From CAYYYP01 sp964475985 (lineage in GTDB: Bacteria; Bdellovibrionota; UBA1018; CAYHWW01): a stretch of DNA of 43,038 bases. The position numbers and the translations under genes were made by a program. How positions within the stretch are numbered: the first letter of the stretch is position 1; the number at the start of each line of letters is the position of its first letter. The notes below the pieces were generated by a model, which was not told where the DNA came from, did no database searches, and was given only the letters and a program-made list of their open reading frames with translations. The stretch spans positions 1 to 43,038 of the forward strand of contig CAYYYP010000028.1 in the NCBI GenBank assembly GCA_964475985.1. Reading direction: 5' to 3'. Positions 24,498 to 32,373 of this stretch are shown piece by piece.

Positions 24498-26813
24498 TTA
24501 ATATCGTGCTTTCACCAGGAATAAAATGGTGGATTTCGCGCAATCGGGGCAATAGCTGAATTTCTGCACCATGTTTACGATGGTCTTTTTCGCAAGGGCT
24601 AAGGACTCGCTGCGGTTTTCCTGCAAATCATTGGCGGGCGCCATGCTGGCTACGTCCACCTCCACCAAGGAGGAGGCTGAGGGTATTTCATTTTTTGCTT
24701 TTTTATTATCAAAAAAGAGTAAGGCGTCGTGCATGGTGCTCATTAACGCTTTTTGTTGTTCAAAATAGTGGTTCTCAAGTTTTTCCATGAATTCAGGAAA
24801 AACATTCCGATAATTCACGGGCCCTTGGGGGTGATCCAGCGAATAAGCGCCGATGGAAGAAATTACGTTCTGTCTAAAGGCTTCAAGTTCCTTATCGGCG
24901 CGCGGCGCTCCGACAATGTTCTCGAATTCCTCAAGCAACTGGGCATCCGGGTTCTCCATTTTGCCCGTGATGCTGTTTTTGATTTTTTCTTTTTTCATGA
25001 GGTGGGACATGTGGAGGACGTACTTTTTCAAATACTCTTCGTATTGGCCGCGTTCAAAGAGGCCCATGCTTTCGCGAACCTCGATATCGATGCGGTTTAA
25101 ATATTCCTTACGCACCGTTTGGATGAACTCCGCATGATCATGATACCCATCCCGCACTTCTTGTTTTAGAAACTCGTATTCCGTAATTTTGCGAACGAGG
25201 CTTTCTAACTCCTGGAAAACCGCAAGCGGTGAGAGACAGCGGAATTCTGCATTTTGGGCGGCATCGTGCAGCACAGTTTTAAGTTCCCTCGCCGAAGCGC
25301 CCATACGACCTTCATAATACGGCACGGAACTGTATTCATCCCGCAACCGTGGAATGGCGGCTTTCAAATATTTCTTTTGATCAGCGGTTAGGTTGGGCGG
25401 CATTTCGGTGTGATCATAGAGTTTGGCTTTTTCGAGCGGAGTAAGGGACCCCAACACATCGCTAATGGCGGCCGGATAATGGCTTGCATTAGGTTTCTTA
25501 AGGCGAGTGAGCACCGCCCATAATGCCGCGATAAAAGTTGTATGCGGCGTTATGTGTTTGTCGCCCGCAATTTTATGCAATTGCACGTCATAGATTTTTT
25601 GTTCTTCGGAATAGGCTAAAATATAGGGAACTCGCACGAGTTCGATTCGGGCCTTGAAGGAAACAAAATCCGGGAATTCCTTAAATGCGTCCATTTGCAA
25701 TTCGTTGGTGGAGCCCAACCAGATTGCGTCAAGGTACACGATGCTGCTGCCGACGTTAACACTTCCCTGTTCACAGGCCGTAAGCAGGTATTTAAAGGCA
25801 TCAACCGGACGTTTTAAAAGATCGGCGTAATCAATGATGCCACGGTTTCCATCGGGGATATCGCCCAGGACTTCATACAATGAAATGTATTGAAGGGCGC
25901 TCGGCAAAAAGGCGAGGCTTCGATCGGCCGTGAGTTGCCGGCTTTGGGCGTCTACATGCATTTGTGGCTCAATGGAAACGGCGGAGTTCCGGTAACGTTT
26001 GCTTACGTAGAAACGTTCCACTTGGGCATGCATCAATACTTTGGAGAGGTCGCCCTTGTATTTCAATAGCAGTGCTTCAAAGATCTCATGGCATTTTTGA
26101 CAAAGTGCGCCCTTGGTCAAGTAGTCGGGGATGAGGGTTTCGCCCATTTTTGTTTGAAGGCTTTCAAGAATTCTCGCCCGCGTCTCCCTGGGCAATAAAA
26201 GCAGTGGGTGGTCCTTTAACTCGCAGGGTACCCTCGCCGTAATTTCCTCTTCCGGAAGTTTAGCAAAGGAGGTCACACCGGTTTTGTTGGGTGATGTGCC
26301 CGAGAGGCCAAGGCCCTGTTTTGTATATTTGTCGACGGGAAAGACCCAATTGAACCGGTAAAGTGCGCCCTCTGGCTTCGTACTGAAGTCTTCCATTCCC
26401 GCCATGAGGCAATTTACGATGCTGGATTTTGCGGACCCGTTGGGGCCATGCAGGAGAATCAATTTATTATTGATGCCATCCTTCACGAATTTTTTAAGGC
26501 TCTGGTGAATTTCCTCGTGCACATGGTGCTGATTTACGACCCGGTATTTAGCGTCGGAAAATTCCATGTCAAAAAGTTTGAATCGTTTTGCGCCGCTGGC
26601 TGTGCTTTTTTCCTCAACGCCGTAATAATCCATGACGTCTAGCAAATACTGCGCAGAACCCCTAAGATGCAGGCGAGGCTGGCGTTCCACATGATGAAGG
26701 TATTCATCAAAACTCAGGATGCGATGGTTACGGTCAAAATCTGATTTGAGGTCCTTGGTGACTCGCTGAACTAGATCGATTGCGAAACTTGTGGACTCAC
26801 CGGAGAACTCCAT
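24498..26813 (-). CDS. prkA: PrkA/YeaG-type AAA serine protein kinase, long variant
   Basis: The 771-residue protein belongs to the PrkA (YeaG) family, a AAA-fold ATPase N-terminal half with a protein-kinase-like C-terminal half involved in stationary-phase, sporulation and nitrogen-starvation responses. Visible marks are FDEYLHHVERQPRLHLRGSAQYLLDVMDYYG, the P-loop GPNGSAKS at 123-130, GLSGTSPNKTGVTSFAKLPEEEI, and YISLYEVLGDIPDGNRGIIDYADLLKRP. It is about 125 residues longer than E. coli YeaG. CQKC in the middle and CPDC near the C-terminus could bind zinc. AGAGG upstream supports ATG 26813, which lies 43 bp inside the 5'-nucleotidase gene. The usual partners yeaH and spoVR are not here. A two-component pair follows instead. 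Confidence 0.93.
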   Translation of the reverse strand: MEFSGESTSFAIDLVQRVTKDLKSDFDRNHRILSFDEYLHHVERQPRLHLRGSAQYLLDVMDYYGVEEKSTASGAKRFKLFDMEFSDAKYRVVNQHHVHEEIHQSLKKFVKDGINNKLILLHGPNGSAKSSIVNCLMAGMEDFSTKPEGALYRFNWVFPVDKYTKQGLGLSGTSPNKTGVTSFAKLPEEEITARVPCELKDHPLLLLPRETRARILESLQTKMGETLIPDYLTKGALCQKCHEIFEALLLKYKGDLSKVLMHAQVERFYVSKRYRNSAVSIEPQMHVDAQSRQLTADRSLAFLPSALQYISLYEVLGDIPDGNRGIIDYADLLKRPVDAFKYLLTACEQGSVNVGSSIVYLDAIWLGSTNELQMDAFKEFPDFVSFKARIELVRVPYILAYSEEQKIYDVQLHKIAGDKHITPHTTFIAALWAVLTRLKKPNASHYPAAISDVLGSLTPLEKAKLYDHTEMPPNLTADQKKYLKAAIPRLRDEYSSVPYYEGRMGASARELKTVLHDAAQNAEFRCLSPLAVFQELESLVRKITEYEFLKQEVRDGYHDHAEFIQTVRKEYLNRIDIEVRESMGLFERGQYEEYLKKYVLHMSHLMKKEKIKNSITGKMENPDAQLLEEFENIVGAPRADKELEAFRQNVISSIGAYSLDHPQGPVNYRNVFPEFMEKLENHYFEQQKALMSTMHDALLFFDNKKAKNEIPSASSLVEVDVASMAPANDLQENRSESLALAKKTIVNMVQKFSYCPDCAKSTILFLVKARY

Positions 26814-28573
26814 AGAAGTGACCTCTTTCTTGCGGGCTTAGTGGGCGACTCGTCCAAGTAAGGTTTCGGGTTAAAACACCCGCCATCTTTTTTGGATTGG
26901 TTCACGAAATATCTCATGAACACATCTCGCATCTTAAGATCATAGTATGTCTTGATTTTCGTCTTCTCAATCTGCTTATAAACAAAACCTTGATCATCGC
27001 CGCCCTGAGTCAAATAGGACTGCGTGGCAATGGTGTAATTTTTTTGATCGTCTAACGGTTCAAACTTTTGTCGTTTACGCGACCAAATTTCAATGGAGCG
27101 GGTGAAGTCCTGTTCCCAAAGCTCACGCTTCCCATCTCCATTAAGGTCACGGGTGAAATGATTTTGCTCACTCGTGGGTGGGTTTTTCGCCGCAACTACT
27201 TTTACCCCGGCAAACCCGCAGAAGTAATGGGCGCCGGTGACGCAGATTTGCAGCAGGTTTCTCACGAGGTTTCCCGGCACGTCTTTAATCACCGTGAACT
27301 CATTATCAAAGGGAAGGGTTTTAAAAATATCGCCATAGGTGAGCTCACCCTTGGGAAGGGAGTTTCTGACGCCCCCACCATTTTGAATGGCGATATCGGC
27401 ATGAGGGGCTTCTTCGTAAAACGCTTGGGCTACAGCATTGGCAAGTCCGCTTTGGTCCTGGCGCGTGTGGGGCAAATCTTCACTAAGGCAACCAACGCGG
27501 TTTTCTTTAAGTCGCTTGGTTTTTTCACGATAGGGCAAAAGGGCGGCCGTAACATCGCTCACCTTTTCCAGTTGATCCTCATCAAGCGCACCCGCCACTT
27601 CATGGTGGGCAAAACCTAGGAACTGTAAGCGGTCAGTTACCGCAAAATGCAGAGTACTGATGTCCCTTGCGAAGGCTCCGGCCTGAATGACCGGCGTGCC
27701 CCGAATCATTTCCATGGCGCGCAAGTGGGTGTGACCTGCAACCACGGCATCTAAGGTGTGTTCAGGAATTTTCCGGAGCAGATGCAAAATTTCTGCGTGA
27801 TCATCTTCAATGAGGCATTCACCTGGATTGCCTTGGGGCATAGCTTCCTTGCAAGAAAGGCCAGCGTGGGCCACGAGCATGACAAAATTACACAATCGTT
27901 TCTCCCGCAGAAATTTCGCCCGTTTTTCTATGACCGAGGCCAGAGGCAGAAAATCAAGGTCACGCACCGAGGTTGGAAATACAATTTTCGGAGTTTCCGT
28001 AGTGGTGCCGCCCAGAATGCAGACTTTTAAATCACGATTTTTGAAGCGAAGAAGTTTTTCTGCGTGGTCCGGAAGGAATGTTTTGCGAGTCCTCTGAAAA
28101 ACCACGTTGGCCGAGACCCAGGGAAAGTTTGATTCTTTGATCCTGCTTTTGAGGGCACCCCGCGGATCCTCCCCTGGCCTTGCAATCACGCTATCGGGAC
28201 GAATGGGCCCATAATCAAAATCATGGTTTCCCAGGGCCATGGCGTCCATATGTAGAAGGTTGAAGAAATCAACGCCGGCCTTCCCCTTAAATAAATTCCC
28301 TTCCATGGACCCTTGAAAGAGGTCCCCACCGCTCACGGTCACCTGGTGGTCCTGGGATTCTTCCTGAAGCTTTCGGAGCATGAATGCAAAAGGTTCTGCG
28401 CGATCCAGCGAAACGTGAAAGTCCGTGGTGGCAATGATCGTGAAAGTAGAATCCCTGGGCAGAGATACGTCCTTGAGGTCAAGCGTAGAAACTTTTTTAG
28501 ATTCATGGGCGCAGGCGGCCAGGTTTAGAATTAAAAATGTTACAAGAAAAATGCGCCGTTGCGGTTTTTGCAT
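26771..28573 (-). CDS. 5'-nucleotidase/2',3'-cyclic phosphodiesterase lipoprotein
   Basis: The 600-residue exported enzyme hydrolyses nucleotides or UDP-sugars outside the cytoplasm. A lipoprotein signal ends in LNLAAC with Cys21 as the lipid anchor. The metallophosphatase domain (about 45-340) shows TTDFHVSLD, GGDLFQGS, GNHDFDYG, VAHAGLS and AGHTHLRA, which provide the two-metal centre. The 5'-nucleotidase C-terminal domain (about 360-580) has QNGGGVRNSLPKGELTYGDIFKTLPFDN, including the substrate-binding Asn-Gly-Gly-x-Arg. ATG 28573 begins 16 bp after the rdgB-like stop, and a TTG at 28579 would add two residues. The 3' end overlaps prkA by 43 bp. A surface nucleotidase next to a nucleotide sanitiser suggests nucleotide scavenging. 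Confidence 0.93.
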   Translation of the reverse strand: MQKPQRRIFLVTFLILNLAACAHESKKVSTLDLKDVSLPRDSTFTIIATTDFHVSLDRAEPFAFMLRKLQEESQDHQVTVSGGDLFQGSMEGNLFKGKAGVDFFNLLHMDAMALGNHDFDYGPIRPDSVIARPGEDPRGALKSRIKESNFPWVSANVVFQRTRKTFLPDHAEKLLRFKNRDLKVCILGGTTTETPKIVFPTSVRDLDFLPLASVIEKRAKFLREKRLCNFVMLVAHAGLSCKEAMPQGNPGECLIEDDHAEILHLLRKIPEHTLDAVVAGHTHLRAMEMIRGTPVIQAGAFARDISTLHFAVTDRLQFLGFAHHEVAGALDEDQLEKVSDVTAALLPYREKTKRLKENRVGCLSEDLPHTRQDQSGLANAVAQAFYEEAPHADIAIQNGGGVRNSLPKGELTYGDIFKTLPFDNEFTVIKDVPGNLVRNLLQICVTGAHYFCGFAGVKVVAAKNPPTSEQNHFTRDLNGDGKRELWEQDFTRSIEIWSRKRQKFEPLDDQKNYTIATQSYLTQGGDDQGFVYKQIEKTKIKTYYDLKMRDVFMRYFVNQSKKDGGCFNPKPYLDESPTKPARKRSLLWSSPVSPQVSQSI

Positions 28574-28589
28574 AGGCAAAGCGGCCGGG

Positions 28590-29228
28590 TTACGGCCTCA
28601 CCATATGCACGCCACTCTCTTTGACTTGTTCCATAAGGGCCCGGAGGGCCTTAGCCCGATGGGAGATATGATTTTTTTCTTCCGAACTCATTTCGGCCAA
28701 AGTTTTTGATGAACCCTGGGGAACAAAAAGTGGATCGTAGCCAAAGCCATTTTTACCGCGGGGCTCCGTAAGCAAAGTGCCTTCTAGTTTCTCCGTTACG
28801 GTGGCAACCAGGCCCTCTACAAAAAAGATGAGACAGCACACAAATCTTGCGGTTCGTTTTTCCGTGGGTACAGACTTCAATTCATCTAAAAGTTTTTTTA
28901 CATTGGCCATGTCCTGCGTTTCCCCGGCCCTGGCAATGGCGTAGCGGTGGGAGCGCAGCCCAGGTTTACCGTTAAGGGCGTCCACTTCGAGGCCTGTGTC
29001 GTCGGAGATGGTGGGAACCTTAACCGCAAGGTGTGCAAGTTGCCCTTTGATGAACGCATTTTCGTAATAGGTTTTGCCGGATTCCGCATCGGATAGATGC
29101 CGTGCGTTGAAGACTAATTCCGAAAGGGGTTTAAGTTCAAATTCTGGATAAGCTTTAAAAAGATCTTGGTATTCGCTGAATTTGTCTTTGCTCAGGGACG
29201 CTAACATTACGACATTGGTGGCGCGCAT
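28590..29228 (-). CDS. rdgB: Non-canonical purine NTP pyrophosphatase (RdgB/HAM1)
   Basis: The 212-residue enzyme removes ITP, dITP and XTP from the nucleotide pool by cleaving them to the monophosphate and pyrophosphate. Signatures are LASLSKDKFSEYQDLF at the N-terminus, SGKTYYENAFIKGQLAH, SDDTGLEVDALNGKPGLRSHRYA (catalytic Asp/Glu), and RGKNGFGYDPLFVPQGSSKTLAEMSSEEKNHISHRAKALRAL at the end. It is slightly longer than the usual 197-200. GGGGTGAGG about 8 nt upstream supports ATG 29228. It heads the five-gene minus-strand run rdgB - nucleotidase - prkA - histidine kinase - response regulator. Confidence 0.95.
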   Translation of the reverse strand: MRATNVVMLASLSKDKFSEYQDLFKAYPEFELKPLSELVFNARHLSDAESGKTYYENAFIKGQLAHLAVKVPTISDDTGLEVDALNGKPGLRSHRYAIARAGETQDMANVKKLLDELKSVPTEKRTARFVCCLIFFVEGLVATVTEKLEGTLLTEPRGKNGFGYDPLFVPQGSSKTLAEMSSEEKNHISHRAKALRALMEQVKESGVHMVRP

Positions 29229-29320
29229 TTAAAAAAACCTCACCCCTTAACTCTAGTGGCGGGTTAGCCCATGGTCAACTTTGAAGCTACGCCATTTTCT
29301 AGGTACCGCGAGCCAGAGGG

Positions 29321-30415
29321 TTAGGGCTTTCTTTTTAAAATTTCGATCTGAAACTCATTTTCATTCAGTCCAGCCTCCGCCAGCAGGGCTGGGTTTGGCA
29401 TACTTACTTTTTTCACGGGCACCATGGCGCGAATTTCGGGCAACCCACCATCATGGTTTTGTTTGAGCACAAAATATTCGGAGCTTTTCGCCGGACTTAA
29501 GGACATAAAAGTTTTTTCCAAAAGAAGTTTTTCAAACTGACCCTGGAGTAGGGGGTCAAGTTTCGTAACCAAGGCCTTATCTTTTCGGAGATCCATAAGT
29601 CTAAACGGGCTAAGAATCCATACGGCCGGGAAACGTTGCCTAGCGGCCCATAATCCGGTTGGCTTTTTCAATTTCCACTCCGCAAGAAAATCTAAGAATC
29701 CTTGTAGCCTCTCTTTGCGGGTGCTTTCTGAAAAGTGTTTGATGGCTTTTAGATTTCGAGAAAATTTAGTCGCCCGCTTTTTTAGCGAAGGCAGGGCTTT
29801 AGGTTGAAACCAAAGGTTGAGTTGTTTTGGGTTCGGAATCATAAGGGCCAGCATCCACGCCTCGAACTCTGAAATTTCGTTTGCGTGTTTTTCAAAATAA
29901 AGCCGGCTTGCGGCTTCCGCCCCATAAACTCCGGGCCCCCATTCAATGGTATTTAAATAGAGCTCAAGGATCTCTTTTTTAGAAAGATTTTTTTCAAGAT
30001 CAAGGCTTAGGGAAACCTCTTGGACTTTTCGTGAGATCGTCTTTTCTTTTGTGAGGTATAGATTTTTAACTAACTGCTGGGTGATGGTGCTCCCTCCCCG
30101 CGCAAACTTCCCCACTTTTAAGTCATGCTTGAATGCATCAAAAAGTGCACCGGTATCAATCCCATTATGGGAGTAAAACTGGGCATCCTCCAATGCCACC
30201 ACATACTCCCGCAATATAGGACTAATGGATGAAAGTGGGACCCAAAGCCTTACGATGTCCCGCCTTGCGCAACTGTAATCAAAGGGCAGGGAGGCTTCCG
30301 TTAGGACCTCTTGGCAAACGGCGGGGCGCTTGACTTTGAATTTCTCGGCGCCAAACCCTTGTCCAGGAAACATTAATAAAAATAGGGTGAAAAAAGCGTA
30401 AATATGAAACTTCAT
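29321..30415 (-). CDS. Exported GT51 peptidoglycan glycosyltransferase (monofunctional, MtgA/PBP1-like)
   Basis: The 364-residue protein has a cleavable-looking N-terminus (MKFHIYAFFTLFLLMFPGQGFGA) and a glycosyltransferase-51 domain that polymerises lipid II into glycan strands. Motifs are VALEDAQFYSHNGID with catalytic Glu76, the second block GGSTITQQLVKNLYLT, RKVQEVSLSLDLEKNLSKKEILELYLNTIEWGPGVYGAEAASRLYF, and ALMIPNPKQLN. There is no transpeptidase domain. The tail of about 110 residues after the GT51 fold is unrecognised and longer than in MtgA (about 240 residues in total). ATG 30415 is preferred because it yields the signal peptide, though a GTG at 30451 is in frame. A signal peptide instead of a typical anchor is unusual. 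Confidence 0.88.
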   Translation of the reverse strand: MKFHIYAFFTLFLLMFPGQGFGAEKFKVKRPAVCQEVLTEASLPFDYSCARRDIVRLWVPLSSISPILREYVVALEDAQFYSHNGIDTGALFDAFKHDLKVGKFARGGSTITQQLVKNLYLTKEKTISRKVQEVSLSLDLEKNLSKKEILELYLNTIEWGPGVYGAEAASRLYFEKHANEISEFEAWMLALMIPNPKQLNLWFQPKALPSLKKRATKFSRNLKAIKHFSESTRKERLQGFLDFLAEWKLKKPTGLWAARQRFPAVWILSPFRLMDLRKDKALVTKLDPLLQGQFEKLLLEKTFMSLSPAKSSEYFVLKQNHDGGLPEIRAMVPVKKVSMPNPALLAEAGLNENEFQIEILKRKP

Positions 30416-30513
30416 AGCGTTGGAGCTTATTATGGCACTCAAGGGGGGCACCGGTCACCCTCCTTTCGATGCGCCCTAACGCAATATACAGCCGATTCTA
30501 AAATAAAAAGCTA

Positions 30514-30532
30514 ATAAATATAAAATATTTAT
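30514..30532. promoter_or_regulatory. AT-rich inverted repeat upstream of the Thr/Asp-repeat lipoprotein gene
   Basis: ATAAATA at 30514-30520 and TATTTAT at 30526-30532 are perfect inverted arms around TAAAA, in an AT-rich stretch between divergent genes. It may be an operator, part of a promoter, or just AT-rich bias. No matching -35 element is clear. Confidence 0.25.
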
Positions 30533-30550
30533 AAACCAAGATTGTGGCCC

Positions 30551-31552
30551 ATGGTGCAGTGTGTTAATCTTGGGCCCGTGAGAAAAGCAATATTCAAGGT
30601 GCACGCTAGACAACACGCCTGTCGCTTAGGGACTCCATTTTATCTCCTCGTATTTTGCCTTTTTCTAGGCTGGATTTTTTCCGGTTGCGGTGACCTACGT
30701 CGCAGCTTGGGCAAGGGCCCCCACGATAGTGGCGCCCACCTTCGCACTAAGCCCCAACCGGCCATAGTTCCCGAGGCCCAGCCTACGGCGGTTTGCGAAT
30801 ACGGCGCCGCCACCGATACGGCAACGAGCACAAGCACCGATACCGATACCGCTACCGGTACAGATACTAATACTAACTTGGTTTCCGGCGACTCTACTCA
30901 AATTACGGCCTGCCCCGTAAGGCCAGATTCCGGTCCGGGTACTGTAACCTCAGAGCCGGTTCCTGCGGCCGTTCCGCCGGCAACGGGACCTAACTACGAG
31001 GCTCTCATTGCAACGGTAGATAGTCAGGCCGTTGAATTTTGTACACGAAGTTTAGAAAGGCCCGCTTGGCTAGCCGAAATTTCTGATTTAGACGCAGCCC
31101 AACGCACTCCATTTTATTCCATTTGTGTCAGCACGGCGACAATGCTCGGCCATCAATTTTTATCGGCCCTTCAGCGAGGCCCCCGTTTTGCCACGGAGTC
31201 CGTCCCTAACGAATATGTCCGGGAAAACTTTCTCGCCGACGCGCAAAATCTTTTTTCCTACTGCGGCATGCACGAAACAGCACAGCGTTTTCCTCTCGAG
31301 TGCCGCTCCACCTTTTATCGCACCATGGCCGAGCGGCCGGCCGCTCGATATTGTGCGGGAAGGCTTGCGGACCTAAGGTTTCAAATTCAAAGTGCAGCCC
31401 CCGCCACAAGGGGTAGAGCCACCGCGGCTGAACGAGAACGGCAACGCGTCATTGAATTTGCCATTCCTAATCTCTTAGATCAAATGTGCCGCAGCACCAT
31501 TGCTGAGTTCTCTGAAGTCCTGCGAGAAGGTTTAGATCTTTCCGCACTTTAG
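30551..31552 (+). CDS. Lipoprotein with Thr/Asp-rich repeat linker, unknown function
   Basis: The 333-residue protein has a hydrophobic segment about 30-43 ending in a lipobox-like IFSGC with Cys46, so it is likely a lipoprotein. The N-terminal part before it is long, so GTG 30578 or ATG 30551 may be the true start. Neither has a good Shine-Dalgarno. Residues about 85-108 form a low-complexity Thr/Asp/Ala linker (ATDTATSTSTDTDTATGTDT), followed by Pro/Ala-rich sequence and then a helical C-terminal domain of about 200 residues with six Cys (EFCTRSL, SICVST, SYCGMH, LECRST, RYCAGR, QMCRST). These probably pair as disulfides. No family is recognised. It is divergent from the GT51 gene. Confidence 0.6.
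   Translation: MVQCVNLGPVRKAIFKVHARQHACRLGTPFYLLVFCLFLGWIFSGCGDLRRSLGKGPHDSGAHLRTKPQPAIVPEAQPTAVCEYGAATDTATSTSTDTDTATGTDTNTNLVSGDSTQITACPVRPDSGPGTVTSEPVPAAVPPATGPNYEALIATVDSQAVEFCTRSLERPAWLAEISDLDAAQRTPFYSICVSTATMLGHQFLSALQRGPRFATESVPNEYVRENFLADAQNLFSYCGMHETAQRFPLECRSTFYRTMAERPAARYCAGRLADLRFQIQSAAPATRGRATAAERERQRVIEFAIPNLLDQMCRSTIAEFSEVLREGLDLSAL
30811..30876 (+). repeat. Imperfect hexamer tandem repeat coding for a Thr-Asp linker
   Basis: Repeated ACCGAT/ACTAAT-like hexamers encode alternating Thr with Asp, Ala, Ser or Asn in the lipoprotein linker. The copies are degenerate at third positions. Such arrays expand and contract by slippage, so linker length may vary between strains. Confidence 0.6.
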
Positions 31553-31572
31553 TTTGGCTTCCGGCGCGAGAT

Positions 31573-32373
31573 TTATTTTACACTTTTTAATGCTCGACAC
31601 GCCGTTTGGATATCGAGCTTTTTACCGGCATTTTTTGCGAATTTCAGGATGCCATGAAAGAGGGCCAGACTTAAGCGGTCCTGGTAGTGATCCTTCGTAA
31701 GCCGCTCCCTCTCGTGAGGATTGCTCATAAAACCAAGCTCCACCAAAATCGAGGGCATCTCAGTTTTCATGAGGAGGTAAAACAGGGATTGCTTCACGCA
31801 ACGATCCCTGGATAAGAGCTGCGCTTCCCGCAAATGCTCAACTAGGGTGGCTTGCACTTCGTAGGCGAGCCTTACGGAATCTGGCTCGTTGGCGCTCGTC
31901 GTGAGATCCGAAAGAATGAGCGCCAGCGTGTCTGTGCGGTGATGGTCGTTCTCAATGGAGGCAAGCCTTAAGGACCTCTCATTGGTGGTGTGATTTAAAA
32001 TATAGGTTTCTATGCCGAAGTCTTTTGGCGAAGCACTGGAATTCATATGGAGCGAAACAAACGCCGTGGCATGAAAGAGGTTGGCTCGCTTGGCCCGTTC
32101 CTCTAGGGTTATGTATTCATCTTTGTACCGGGTCAGCATTACGGGAATGCCTAGATTTTTAATCCTCGATTCTAGTTTCTTGGCGATCTTTAACGTGAGG
32201 TCCTTTTCGCGGATGCGGTTCGCAGCGTCCGCCGTACCAAAATCATTTCCACCGTGGCCAGCATCGATGGCAACGCGTAAAGTCGTAAGCCACGCTGGTT
32301 TTGGCGCCGGCGCCGCTATACTATGGGCACTAAACAGCAAGGCCAGGCAGGCGGGAAAAAGCGCCGTGATCAT
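31573..32373 (-). CDS. N-acetylmuramoyl-L-alanine amidase (Amidase_3, AmiC-like)
   Basis: The 266-residue exported zinc enzyme cuts the bond between the glycan strand and the stem peptide of peptidoglycan. The signal peptide MITALFPACLALLFSAHSIA is followed by the amidase-3 fold with zinc ligands His40 (IDAGHGG), Glu56 (IREKDLTL) and His109 (VSLHMNS), and the catalytic Glu212 in ILVELGFMSN. No AMIN or LysM domain is present, so targeting must come from another factor. Its ATG overlaps the mutS stop by one base (TAATG on the minus strand), so it is translationally coupled to mutS. That coupling of a repair gene with a wall hydrolase has no obvious functional reason. Confidence 0.93.
   Translation of the reverse strand: MITALFPACLALLFSAHSIAAPAPKPAWLTTLRVAIDAGHGGNDFGTADAANRIREKDLTLKIAKKLESRIKNLGIPVMLTRYKDEYITLEERAKRANLFHATAFVSLHMNSSASPKDFGIETYILNHTTNERSLRLASIENDHHRTDTLALILSDLTTSANEPDSVRLAYEVQATLVEHLREAQLLSRDRCVKQSLFYLLMKTEMPSILVELGFMSNPHERERLTKDHYQDRLSLALFHGILKFAKNAGKKLDIQTACRALKSVK

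Noticed and set aside
27068..27619. 183-codon plus-strand frame inside the 5'-nucleotidase gene
   Set aside because: It is antisense to a strongly supported enzyme with conserved motifs through the region and has no recognisable domain. It is a shadow frame.
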